A DNA stretch of 64,000 nt from Psettodes erumei (taxonomy: Eukaryota; Chordata; Actinopteri; Pleuronectiformes; Psettodidae), in NCBI GenBank assembly GCA_016785225.1, contig JAFBJZ010000623.1, positions 1,898,501 through 1,962,500 of the forward strand. The letters run 5' to 3'. The position numbers and the translations under genes are program-made. Every line of letters starts with the position of its first letter. Position 1 is the first letter of the stretch. Of the stretch, positions 27,728 to 39,700 are shown one piece after another. The notes beneath the pieces are model-generated. The model was not told the DNA's origin, made no database searches, and was given only the letters and a program-made list of their open reading frames with translations.

Positions 27728-30700
27728 CATACACACAGCACACGTCAATTATGAACGCTGTTGCCAAAAGCCTTAATAAGCAGCTCTGTCCTTTGGACTA
27801 ACTCAATTCAAAAATAATGGTTGACTCAGCTGTTTGCCTCTTGCTTTAGCCTCAGGCCTGAATATCACATAACAGTCTGCCTCTGCTACAGCGCTCACAT
27901 GGACCATTGGGACTGGAGCTGCCAGTGAATGGCCCAGAAACTGTTAACACAGTGTATAATTGAATGTTGAGGCATTCACTGTTGTCCTGCTGTTCAGAAA
28001 CAAGTTCACCAGCAAGTGTCATGACATATTCATCAATATATTTTGACTGCGATAGAGGATTGCTATAAAATTATAATATCTTTTTTATTTTTCCTGTCTT
28101 TTGTCTGTGTTGTTGTTACATAATTGATGTTCATAAATTAACTGTGTCCTTATCTGATGCTCTGCAGCCCACCCGTCTCTGGGTGTCTCATGTGGTGCAT
28201 TCTTCTGAGCCACTGTGACATTCATTTCTCTGATATTGACAGCAGAGGCTCACTATGGGATTAGCACTTCAATTTCCGCAACAAATGTTTGTTCTGACAA
28301 TTTCTTACAGTTCCTGGGGGCATAGCACCGGAGTCGCTTACCTTCACCCCACTGGATGACATGATCTTCCTGAAGTGGGAGGAGCCTGTTGAGCCCAATG
28401 GCCTTATTACCCAATACGAGGTGAGCCAAGAGGGACACTACTGGATTTCTTTGTCCTGTCACTTTAAAAATCGTTGAATTGATTTTTAGGTGGTGTGGCT
28501 GCTTTGATGCTGCAGTACCGTAAAGGTGTACATGATCTTAGGGGTTGAAATTAAAAGATCATTCTTGAAATCTGAGACAGTTGTTGACAAAATAATCTCA
28601 GTACAAGGTCTAATGACCAGTGGTTCCAGAGCTTTCTGTCATTTTACACAGTAAATTACCACTGCAGCTCACAATATAGACATTCTAATATATATCCGGG
28701 TAGCTCTGCAGCTTAGGTTGAAGCAGATAAACACACACTGATAAATCCATTCCGTATGACTTTGCTCTTGTGGTTTTTGGGGGGAAAATAGACTAAAACT
28801 ATGTATATTTCTCTCATGCACACCACTTCAAATGTGGAGGAAACCAAAGCTTAACAGGCCTACTGTGCCAAGTTACAGATGATGATTGGATGGTTGGCAA
28901 AAACTTCTAGTTTCAACTTTTAAGCCATTGTAGATAAAAAAAAAAAAAAAAAAATGATTGAGTGCACAGAAATGTTGAAAATTGAACATCATGACAACTG
29001 GACAAACTGTATCTGTTGAGGAAGATAAGTGATCCGATATAAAGCTCAAGAACACCTACTAAATGGACCTTGTGGCAAGAGTTTTTGGTCAGTTTTCGGC
29101 AGGTGTCAGTACAATGTGTTGTTTGGCTTTTTTACTTTAACTGGGGCTGAAATTCTAATACTCAAACAAATCATTACCAGCATTAACAGCTTAATGCCAA
29201 CACAAAGATAATCTCAGGCGACACTACAGCATTTAAAGATTTCCTTGCAACTGATATGCCTGTTCTTTTGTATTTTCTTGCTCATCACAAAAATATTTTC
29301 CTCTCCATTTGCTGAGCCATTTATTTCAAGCGCCACTGTAATTGGCACAGCTCCCCCTCATCCAGCCCTTTAACACGTGGTGCACTGTGCCTACATGAAC
29401 AAAAATAGTTTTCACTGACCTCTTCCTCGTGGTTCCATTAAACAGAATCCTCTATTACATAAGTCACATGTATGTGTTGTGCTGTTGCCCCTCCATTGAG
29501 TGGAAAACAGTTATATTTACTGTATACCCTCTGTCTTTGGTTTCTTTGTGAGGTATAAGTAGAACTGCTTACCTATCCTCCTTGGCCTCTCTTGCAATGT
29601 CACCTCAAGGCTGTTTTTAAATGGGATTTGTGGTGTGACATATAAAGTCGGGGCTGCACAGGATTTTTTACACTGTGTTGCGCTGATCTCCCCCAACTGA
29701 CTGAAAGAACTTTATTACAGAGCTGTAGAAATCCTCTTAATTTCTCTCAGATTAAAGCATTGACCACTCTGCCTGAGCCATTCGATCATCATACTGTCCT
29801 GCAAGCCCTGCTCACTGCTCTAGGCACTGCGGGGCATCTTTTGTGTCTGCCTTTGTAGTTTAAACACAGAGGTCTGTCTGTGTGAAGTCACTGGATGGCT
29901 CATAATTCTATCTTCACGCTAAGGAGGCATGAGCAGGCATTAAGCTCCTCTAATGATCATCGGGCAGCCTTTGCTTTGAGTGGCATACATACATGAGTGT
30001 GTGCTCAGTCTTTCAATGAGGAGGATCTCCTCTGACTCTAATGTGTATCCTAATGTGCTCACCCTTGTCTGCTTGCAATAAGGTCATTTCCTTTAGCTCT
30101 CCCCTCTGTGAAAGAGTATAAGTTGAAACTCTCAGGAGAATACCGTGCAAGTGAGGCAAATCACCTCTTGAGGAAAAACTAAAATATTTCACTTTTTAAA
30201 GGACATACCAATTTTTTGTGTTAATAACATTTAGTTGAACTCATAAACACTTAGCAGTACTGATTTAAACACTTGACTACACTTTTTATTGTGTGGTGTC
30301 CTCAATCTGTGGCCTTTACTATGCATCACTTAGTCAGAAACTCATTTACCTCTCAGTACTTTTTGAAAATCTCCAGGTATGACTTTGACTTAACAGGGCC
30401 AATGCCAACCAAGTCCTATTCATCAACTTTAAACTATAAATCCACATGTACAATTAGCATAGATTCAGAGAAGCCAATCACTTTCTGAGTGAATTATGTA
30501 AATTTGTCAGGTTTCTACTTACAGTATGACTAAGCCATTTGTACACTAAGTACATGACCTCTGCTGAGCAGTACAAAAGTCCAAAATTAAGCTCTCACTT
30601 TAAATTTCTTTGCAGCTACAATAACAAAGCATAAAATTAGCACTAGGGTATCTCTAATTTTTATGATGTTATGCTGAGGCCATCTTTTTTTATCTTTTGT

Positions 30701-33700
30701 CATCACAACAGATCAGTTACCAAAGTATTGAGTCGTCTGATCCAGGCATCAACGTCCCAGGACCTAGAAGAACAGTATCAAAGCTGAAGAATGAGACCTA
30801 CCACATGTTCTCCAACCTCCACCCTGGAACTACTTACCTAATCTCCGTCCGGGCCCGTACAGCCAAGGGCTTTGGTCAAACTGCCCTTACTGAAATCACC
30901 ACTAACATTTCAGGTATATCCACCGCAGACTAAGTAGTGGCAGCTTTCACTAGTGTGAAAGCTGCCGTAAAATCGTAAAGCAGAAACAGAAACAGGCAGC
31001 CTCTCTCTGTAGGGGCTGCTCTCCGTGTCATCACTGATACAGCATGCAGGTACAACACAAGACTTCACCCACTGTGCTGCTATAATTGGCACCGGGTTTT
31101 CTCTCTCTCGACCTCAGTATCTTTCCTCTCTTGCAGAGGCAGAACTACTGCTCCCAGAGTTTAAGAGCTACTTCCCATTGCCTCTCCAAAATAGTGACAC
31201 TCTGTCATCTCTCAGCCCTCAAGACATAAATTAACTTGTACGAAACAGAGAAACACCACAAAGGGGAGACTGCTGTGTGTTATGTACAGAGAAAGATGCA
31301 GTACATTCTTGGGACCAGAATGTCGCTTATTACTGGTGATAGAAAGCCAGCCTGGGTGTTTCTTTTTCCTTTTAATGATGCATTTGTGCTTGTTAAGGGA
31401 TTGGATTACACCTCTTCAGAAGCCACAACACAGCCACTCCCTCTTCTTCAGCCCCTATATCTTAACAGAGGGGGCCGGTTTGTTTAATTATAGGTTTGGT
31501 GCACAATCACTGCTTACTGGCTGTGTCAGACAGGACGCTGGCACAAAGCCATACTGCAGATAGAGTCCAAAAAGTCTTTGCAGATCATCCTCAACCTCTT
31601 TCACTGGCCCACGGTGCAGAACATTCACTTACACTGAGCGTCTCTCAAATCTGCACTGACAGCTAGTAAACACTGAACACCTTCAACAGCTACTCCTGTC
31701 AGCATCTTCAAGCAGTACCCTCCACACTGTATCCGACCACACACTTTTCCTCACACATGTGCTTATGCTTATAGACATGTGTAACGCCTGGGCTGATACA
31801 CAATCCCCCTTCAGACGGACTCTGTCTGGCAGCAGGCATCAAACCCTCTTTTAGTTCTACAAACCACGGCAGACCTTTAATGTGAACAAATGCACATTCA
31901 GTTTTCCTTAATGCCTCACCTTAATTGATGTCAGCTGTTTTCTGCTGCGGCATTAGCAAACCACAATTTAATATGATAATCATTGATTCCTCATGAATAG
32001 TTTGCTCTCCTTCCCCTCACTAATTGACTACTGATATTAAAGAGAAATGTGCCCCCACATCTCTGGGGAGGAGCACAGCTTTAGCCAAATCCTTTTAAAT
32101 GAGAAACCCATTCAATTTAGCCTCACTCCCATGACTATTAATTGGACTTGTATCCTAGACAACTAGAAGGGAAATTCGGTGCGAATATGAGGCTATGGAT
32201 AGTGGGTATATTAGCACTGTTAGCCATTTATGTGGAGAAAGACATTGCTCTTCACTAGAATTAAATGGTCTGTCAGTTTCATGAGACATTGAGGGCCTGA
32301 ACACGAAAATACTAAAATAGCACTGGGCAAGGCCAGATGTGTGTATGTACATGTGCATTAATTATTTTTGACACATTAACTCAGTGTGTTTTTGTGTCCC
32401 CAGCTCCAACATTTGATTATGGGGACATGCCTTCTCCTCTGAGTGAGACAGAGAGCACAATTACTGTCCTGCTGCGTCCTGCACAAGGCAGAGGGGCCCC
32501 TGTCAGGTGAGGAAAGGATCTCAAATGTACATATCAGATCTGTTTTATTTAAATACCAAACTTGGTTTATTAAAGGTGCACATCCACTCTGTGTCCAGCA
32601 CATACCAGGTGGTAGTAGAGGAAGAAACTGTGAAGAAAGTGAAGAGGGAGCTGGGGCTTCAGGAATGTTTCCCCTTGCCCATGTCCCACGGTGAAGCCCA
32701 GGCCCGTGGCACACCACACTACTACACAGCTGAGCTGCCACCAAGCAGTCTGCCAGAGGCCAGTCCCTTCACTGTGGGTGACAATCACACTTACAACGGC
32801 TACTGGAACAGCCCACTGGATCCACGCAAGAGCTACCTTGTCTACTTCCAAGCTATGAGCAACTTCAGAGGGGTGAGTGTCCTTACCTGTGGTGCAGCAG
32901 ATCAGCACGTGATCCTCCAGCTGAAGACATCAATATTCAGAGTAATTTGACTCCATTGGTGAGCGGTATTAATGAGCATCTGTATTTACTAATGCTGTGG
33001 TTGAAGCTGAAGGACAGTTGGAATTGTCTGGGCTCATAGCCCTTGAAACAGTACTCATACTGAAAGGCATTGTTGGATGGAATCATATTCAGCTGGCAGA
33101 GTAACTACTTGGAAATTATGTATGTTTATATCCCACACTGCTTTGATTTCTTTGCATACAAAGGGTGTGTGAAACAGGGAATTACTTGCATGCATTACTT
33201 ACAGCTAGCAAAGCTGTGATTAGCTGGAATTACTCAGAGCCAACAATGTACTTCACTTCCTTCCTCTTTCATTTTTTTATCCTTTCCTTATTCTGTCCTT
33301 TTTTGTCATGTCCTTCATGCGGCGATCCTTTGATTATTGTCGTCATATATTCCTCTCTTTCTTTACACAGTAGAGTATCTTTGAAAATAGCCAGCAATTG
33401 TAGACTAAGGTAACAAGAAAACCACACTTACAGCTTCTACTCTTCTGCACTTGTATCCACATGACAAAATCCTTGAAACTTAGTTGTATATCCTTTAGCT
33501 GGTGAATTTTGACACTGTCGTGTTGCCATCCATTTCACCGTTCTTGAGCACACCAGTCTCCAGTCATACCCGGAGGACGCCACATTACCTTTCCAAATTC
33601 CATTACAGGAAAAACTGGTAACTGGGTGAGGCAATTACTTAAGGATAATTGGACACAGGTGCAGGTGATCAGCTGTGGAAAGATGGTGCTTTAATAATCA

Positions 33701-36700
33701 CAGACTGTGGCAATGTAGCAGAAATCTTGCCGTAGGTAACGCAACCCTTTGTGAACATCAGCTGGGAAGTGCACAAATACGTGCATGCTGGGATACCAGT
33801 CGTTTTGACTTTCTGGCTTTGAGTCCTGTCATTAGCTGCTACCTTGTGATCATGTCGCTGTCTTTTCTCTTTCTTTTTTTTGCATTACATCCCTGAACAT
33901 GAACTCCATGAACAGAACTGGGCGGTTCATCCCCACCAGTAGCATCTTTTTCCAACCCACTGGAGAAACACACTGAGGGAGTGCAGCATGAGCACTCTAC
34001 ACAACTAGGCTACTAAGCATGGGATTAGATAGGGGAGGCCTGGCTTTACTGGCGGATGGGATTAGGTTTTGTTTTGCCTGGCAGGGGGCCAGCATCCATG
34101 ACCCACAATGAGTGGAGCACAGTGCCAGATCAAATAGCCAGCACTGTCCCCAGGCATTTTAACACTGTTGCTTTTACATGGAAATACAGGAACAGTCAGA
34201 AATCTGTTGAAATCTTGGCATCAGTCCTGCAAGTGCTGTAGGACTGAAACAATGTGCTGGGGGGAGCGGGGGGAGCGGGCGGGAGGGGGGGAGTGGGGGG
34301 CAAAAATCAACATTACTTATTGGTTTCTCTGGCTTTTTTTCATGGTGACAGTGGGACAGAGAGTAAGGGAAAGGCTTGCAATAATGGTGTGGCCAGACGG
34401 TAGTCAAACCAGGAACCTGCTGCTCAAGGCCTTCAGACCATATGGCATATGCCCTAACCATTCAACCCTTGTTTTCTCTTTTTATTTTTTTGATAGGCTA
34501 ATAGCTAAGAAGCTCGTGATTTAAGGGGCAGCGTGTTGCTGGATTTATAAGCCATCACAGTAGATATGTTGCAGCAGGGCAGTGACAACATGAACAACAT
34601 GAGGATTTCAGCAGCAAAAATGCATGAAGAAAAATACAGGCACTTAACATAGCAACAATTAAACCATTAACAGACTAACAAATAGTAGGCACTTATCCCT
34701 TTGTTGACCTGTTATTGATATTGATATTACAGTGTATTTTCCCCTTTAGTGTTTCGGCAGTGGTTATAATCAAGTATTAAAGCGTCTGTGTTCCAGCTGA
34801 TGGAAAGGTCCACAGCATTTGCTAAATGTGTTTTGTGCTCTTTTGTATTTTTCTTTGTATTTTGCCTTCTTATCCTCCATATGAAATTATGAATTTCAGG
34901 CCTTTTACATTTTAGCACAGTGCTTGCACTGTCAGAAATTTAGGCCAGAAAAGGGAATTTTACTGTTCTAAATCTGATTTTGTATGGAAGAATAAAAGCA
35001 TTCAAAATATGCATGTACTGTAGGATATTTTTACTGTAGTTTTTGGAAAGTATACAGAAGAGGGAAACGTAATTACCTCATGCCCACTCATTTCAGAAGA
35101 AGAAACAAAGTGTACCTGCTTGAACTAAAAGGGTGGTTGGCAGCAAAAGCAGTTCCTAAGTATGAAGCATCAGAAAACAGGCACATGTTTGGATAAAGCA
35201 ATGACTGATAAAGGTGTCTGCATATGTAGGTGGTGATAAAGTAGTCATGTCTGACAATAACTTTAAATGTTCACACCCAAAACAGCTTATTAAAATGCAA
35301 GTCAATTGTCCTGCTTATTTAATCATTTAATTGTACAGCACAATAAACCAGGGTCTGCTTAAGTTCGTTCTTGTTTTTAATGTCTTTGTGGAGGGGCAAC
35401 ATCCCACCTAATCCTCGACAACAGTGGCAGCAATGGGAATAATTTGAACAGTATATGAGACCCATAACATTTGGCATTTACCCATGCTAATTATGTGGAG
35501 AGTAGCTGTCAGGCCTCTTTAATTGCTTTGATTGATCCATCTAAAGAGTTGCTTGAAAGACTGTGGATGCAGACTGTAGCTTTGCAGGCTCCAGCATAAC
35601 ATAGGCTTACATCCCACAGACACAGACACACGCGGATACACTCTAAAGCTTTAAGTGGGTTCCATGTTGTGTGTTTGAATTTGTCACCCCACCCATGAAT
35701 AGCGCAGCCAGAAGCATGTTGTCGGTCCCACAATCTGAAGCTTGCCAATTAACTCTTCTGCTGAGCTGTCAACTGTGCTTGTTACAGAATCTGCATCTAT
35801 CCATCGCAACATGCAATTTTTTTTCATCATCTACAGTAAATGGAGGTAAATGCACTCTGTCTTCATTTGGCAGTGAGTATGAATGTAATAAAATGATTTC
35901 TCCATAAAGGAGGCAGGTTCAGATGAATCTACTTTTTCTGATGGACAACGTTTCCTATAATTGAGTCCATCCTTCAAAAGCTCAAAGTCAGCAGTCAGCG
36001 TTTCTAGAGACATGTAATGTAGCAATGAATCAGGGATGCACTTTTAAACAGTATGATAAATGATCATTTATTAAAACAAGTACATATATACTAACCACTT
36101 CTCAACTTGAAGTGCAGCTTTCTACCCACATTCAAAATTTAATACAGCAAAATATCTACCACAGTGTAAGAAAAAAGAATATAATTTGTTTATATAGCTG
36201 GTAAATTGAGATGGGAAAAAACATATTTAACAAGGATTTGAGAATTCCATTTTTGTCCTGCTAGCACCATCATCAGGAGAGATTGATTGATTTTTTTTCG
36301 ATTCATATAGAGGCACACATGAGTTTGCATATTTGCCTGTTTTCTATCAAGCTCATAGTACATGGTGTATGTAAGTAAAACAGGGCAAAATATGTCTTGA
36401 ATACCATTCCCAAATGGTGAGCATCCAGGCTATCATTCAGTGAATGTGCACCGTTGATTTTTGTGGAAAAAAAATGACAGTCCATCTGACAGAAAACGTG
36501 TTTGTCTACAGTTCGGGTATGTATTTTCAGATCAAACCATAGGGCTAAGAACTTGTTTAAGCGTCTGTCAGCCTGAAATGGATTTTCAATTTAAAAAAGC
36601 AATTTACCCAGAGTTTGAGGAAAGTGCCTTTTGCTCATTTCCGAATGGACAAATTTGCATGATTGTTCCATAATGCCTGAATTAGCATCTGTAAATCTTA

Positions 36701-39700
36701 ATTTGATAATGCATCTCCTCCAAGAGGTGTCAGGATGGAATTGGATTACAGTCTTGGATCTCATTAGTGTTGTTTGACAAAGGTCCTTTTCATAACACTG
36801 CAGTGTCATCGGCTGAAATTTGAGTCAAATGAATTCCTTTTCATAGTGGTGCATTGGTCTGAAACCCTCCTCTTAATTATGCGCTCTCCCTTTCAACTCT
36901 CATCTTTTCTCCTCAGCAAGAATTTCTAATCTCCTTAAACACTTCACAGCTCTCAGATTTTAGATTTTAGATTAGTTTATAATCTCGTCACAAATAGGAC
37001 TATTAATTCAGTGGAATTTCGTCCTTTTAGTCTGAATCATTTTTCTCTGTCTTTATCATAAAGTAAATAATTTATTCTCTCCTGTTTAGCAATTTCAGTA
37101 AACAGAGGGTAAAAGCAGTAGTGATGGGAGACAGTAATGTAATTCCACATGTGGTCCACAGTTACCTCACATATCGAGCAGGGAGTAAATATCATGTTGA
37201 AATATTCAGTCAGAATGTGTGTTTTATCTGTTGCAGTCTTATTTTCAACATGATAAATGTGTGTGTCTCAGCTCAGTACTTCATGTCATCCTCTTCTTTT
37301 ATCGCATCTTTTTTTATGCAAAAAGCACCAACCATCTCTGTGTGTATATTCTTTCTCTTTCAGGAATCCAGAATAAACTGCATCCGCATTGCTCGCAAAG
37401 GTAATTCAACATGAATATATTTCCTCCCACAAATGCTGTGACCTTGAATACATTTTCCTGTATCATATCTACATGCCTTGCCATGTTGTCTACTATCTTA
37501 TTATTCTAAGATAAGAAATGAAGTATTAATTGGAACATTGTGATTTACTAGTCAATGCTCTGTTATTCACATCTCTCTCAAGTACAAAGGTGTGGTTGTG
37601 GACAATTTTTTTGTCCTGGTTGTTTAGCGGTGGGCCTCAGAGGAAAGGGCAACAAGCAGGGAGGGATTGGAGGTCAGGCTTTCATCCTGTTTGTTTGGGG
37701 GCAGACGCTGGGACACACGATATCAAAGACACTCTCTTTGTTCTCATCAGCAGCCCAGTGGACGGCTACATCTGAGGGCTCTGACCTCAGCACAGTCCAG
37801 AAGGGTCCTCCACATCAAAACTTCCAGATGGAGCTACCTTGGCCTATCAATATGAGAAAGCTATCCCCCCACCCACTCCTCCCCCATCGTAGCTCAGCTC
37901 CTGGATACAAAGGGACATGAAAAGGGCAGCGAAATTGACTCTAAGTCCTGGTGGCAGGAGGGCCCCTGTGCGATAGTACACTGTCAGATCATTGTGAATA
38001 AAAGTCATGTATTTATAGTTTTCATAGCACTGCTACAGTAAGCAGAGCCTTGCAAGTAAATTGACTTGGCGGAGTGTCTTTTTTTGGTGAAGGCCTCTTG
38101 TGAGTGAAAAACAGAAGAGATGAGGCTCCCCTCAAGCATAAAGCCAAAAGGCAAGGCCAGCCATTTCAGCTCAGCGTCTCACTCCATCTGCCCCATGCAG
38201 ACACCCGGTTGGGCATTGATTAATTATGCTTTCCTTGCAGCAATGGGCTTTAAACCGTGTTGCCTCTTTTCTTTCACACCAAGCCAAGCAAAGAAGAAAT
38301 AAGGTGCATTGGAGCACTAATAAGTAGAAATTATTATGTTTTATCATGTAAAAAAAGCAAGATATTAATGATAAACTAAAAATAGAGAGAGCTGAATGGA
38401 AGATTAGAAAAAAGAAAGAGGGGAGAAACATGCATTACATCACCTGCATGCAGGGTGATGTAACTGAATAAAAAAAATCCCTGGGAGGCAAATTGATAGG
38501 GGAATTTTTTGGGGGGGATGATTTCCAATTTCAAGCTGTGACAGGTGAAAGTTTTCATTTTTTGTTGTTTTTTGAGATCTCTACCTTTAACCTAGTCCCT
38601 GCATTATTGGTTCCTAAGCCGTTATTATCATGCAGCCCATCACAAGTAAAGTGGAGGCAAATGATTCTGGCTTGGATAACAAAGCTGGAGATTACATTTC
38701 AACTTCCAGGTGACAGTTTAATTAAGGATCCTCTGGCAGGCTCAACACAACAATAGACTTCCATTTCTCCTCTAAGTGCCAATTTCCACCATCGGGCACC
38801 TGGCAGGTGCATGGATTCATGTGGAAATCCATTTCATGCTCATGTTTGGCTTAATAGAAATTTTGTGGCTAAATTTGGTAAAACTGCCTTATCTGTCCAA
38901 AATATCAGAATACTGAAATTGATTTCTCACCATGCCATCTACATTTTTAGCCAGAATAAAGTACCCTTGTATTTCTCTTGTCAGTGTAATTTTAAATGAA
39001 GTCACATGAGCATAATATCAACAACAAGTGCTGAGTTTGTGACTGAGGTTGTTTTTTGAACTGAAATGTTATTTTTAGTTACAGTAGCTCACAGACACAA
39101 AGGTACCGTAGGATGATACTGTGTCTCTGTGTGAGACTAGAAACCAAAACCTGTCTAACTGTCAGATGTGGTGTCTATACACTGAACAGCACACACTGAA
39201 ATGTTACCATTTTGGAACAAATTTTAACATAGTGATGGCAACTAAAAAAAAAACAAAAAAAAACATCATGAGCAATTTTCATTTGGCAGGATTATAAGAT
39301 CCTGCCAAATAATGCAATGATATTGTCCTAATTTAATCTTTATTTAGGATGAGGATTCTGAAGCACTCATAAAGTGCCCACGGCTGCAAATAGTTGGGCT
39401 AAAACATGGCTGAAAACTCTGTTTCCCCTGCCCCAGATCTGATTCTTCCTCAGCAGGCTGCAAGACACAGCTCTATCCCCCAGGCTTGCTCTGACTTTCT
39501 GCTGCTCTACAGATAGGTTGTGCTGTTCCAATAGGCTAGATGGGCTAGTTTCAGGGCTGTCAAGGCCTGGAGGACAAGCTGACACCCAGAAAAAATCTAG
39601 ATCAGTGGGCCCTGACAAAGAAAGACAAAGAAATACTGCTGCTCTGTACATATGAAGCTTTATATCAGAGAAATTAATAATCTGATTTCATAAACACAGC

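Larger units (their letters stand above)
26199..28310 (+). other. Intron, 2.1 kb, about 30% mobile element
   Basis: Begins about 100 bp before a 607-bp inverted-repeat element (26304-26910). A TA microsatellite lies at 27701-27728. No exon is seen in the remainder. Confidence 0.75.
32873..37363 (+). other. Intron, 4.5 kb
   Basis: Holds a dense G-run cluster at 34259-34300 and a tRNA-SINE-like block at 34394-34469. No exon or second gene recognised. A short tandem repeat (ttttagattttagatta) lies near 36957-36975. Confidence 0.65.

Noticed and set aside
30914..30925. Possible U12-type donor (gtatatcc)
   Set aside because: It differs from the U12 consensus gtatcctt, and I saw no matching branch-point motif near the acceptor at 32403.
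32507..32598. Open frame starting before the FN3-4 exon, as if the exon extended left
   Set aside because: The upstream exon joins in phase 2 at 32599, and the extension has no similarity to the family; in the upstream frame it contains an immediate stop.
34394..34469. Functional tRNA gene on the minus strand
   Set aside because: Box-like sequences are present, but the arms do not pair as a cloverleaf; a SINE relic is more likely.
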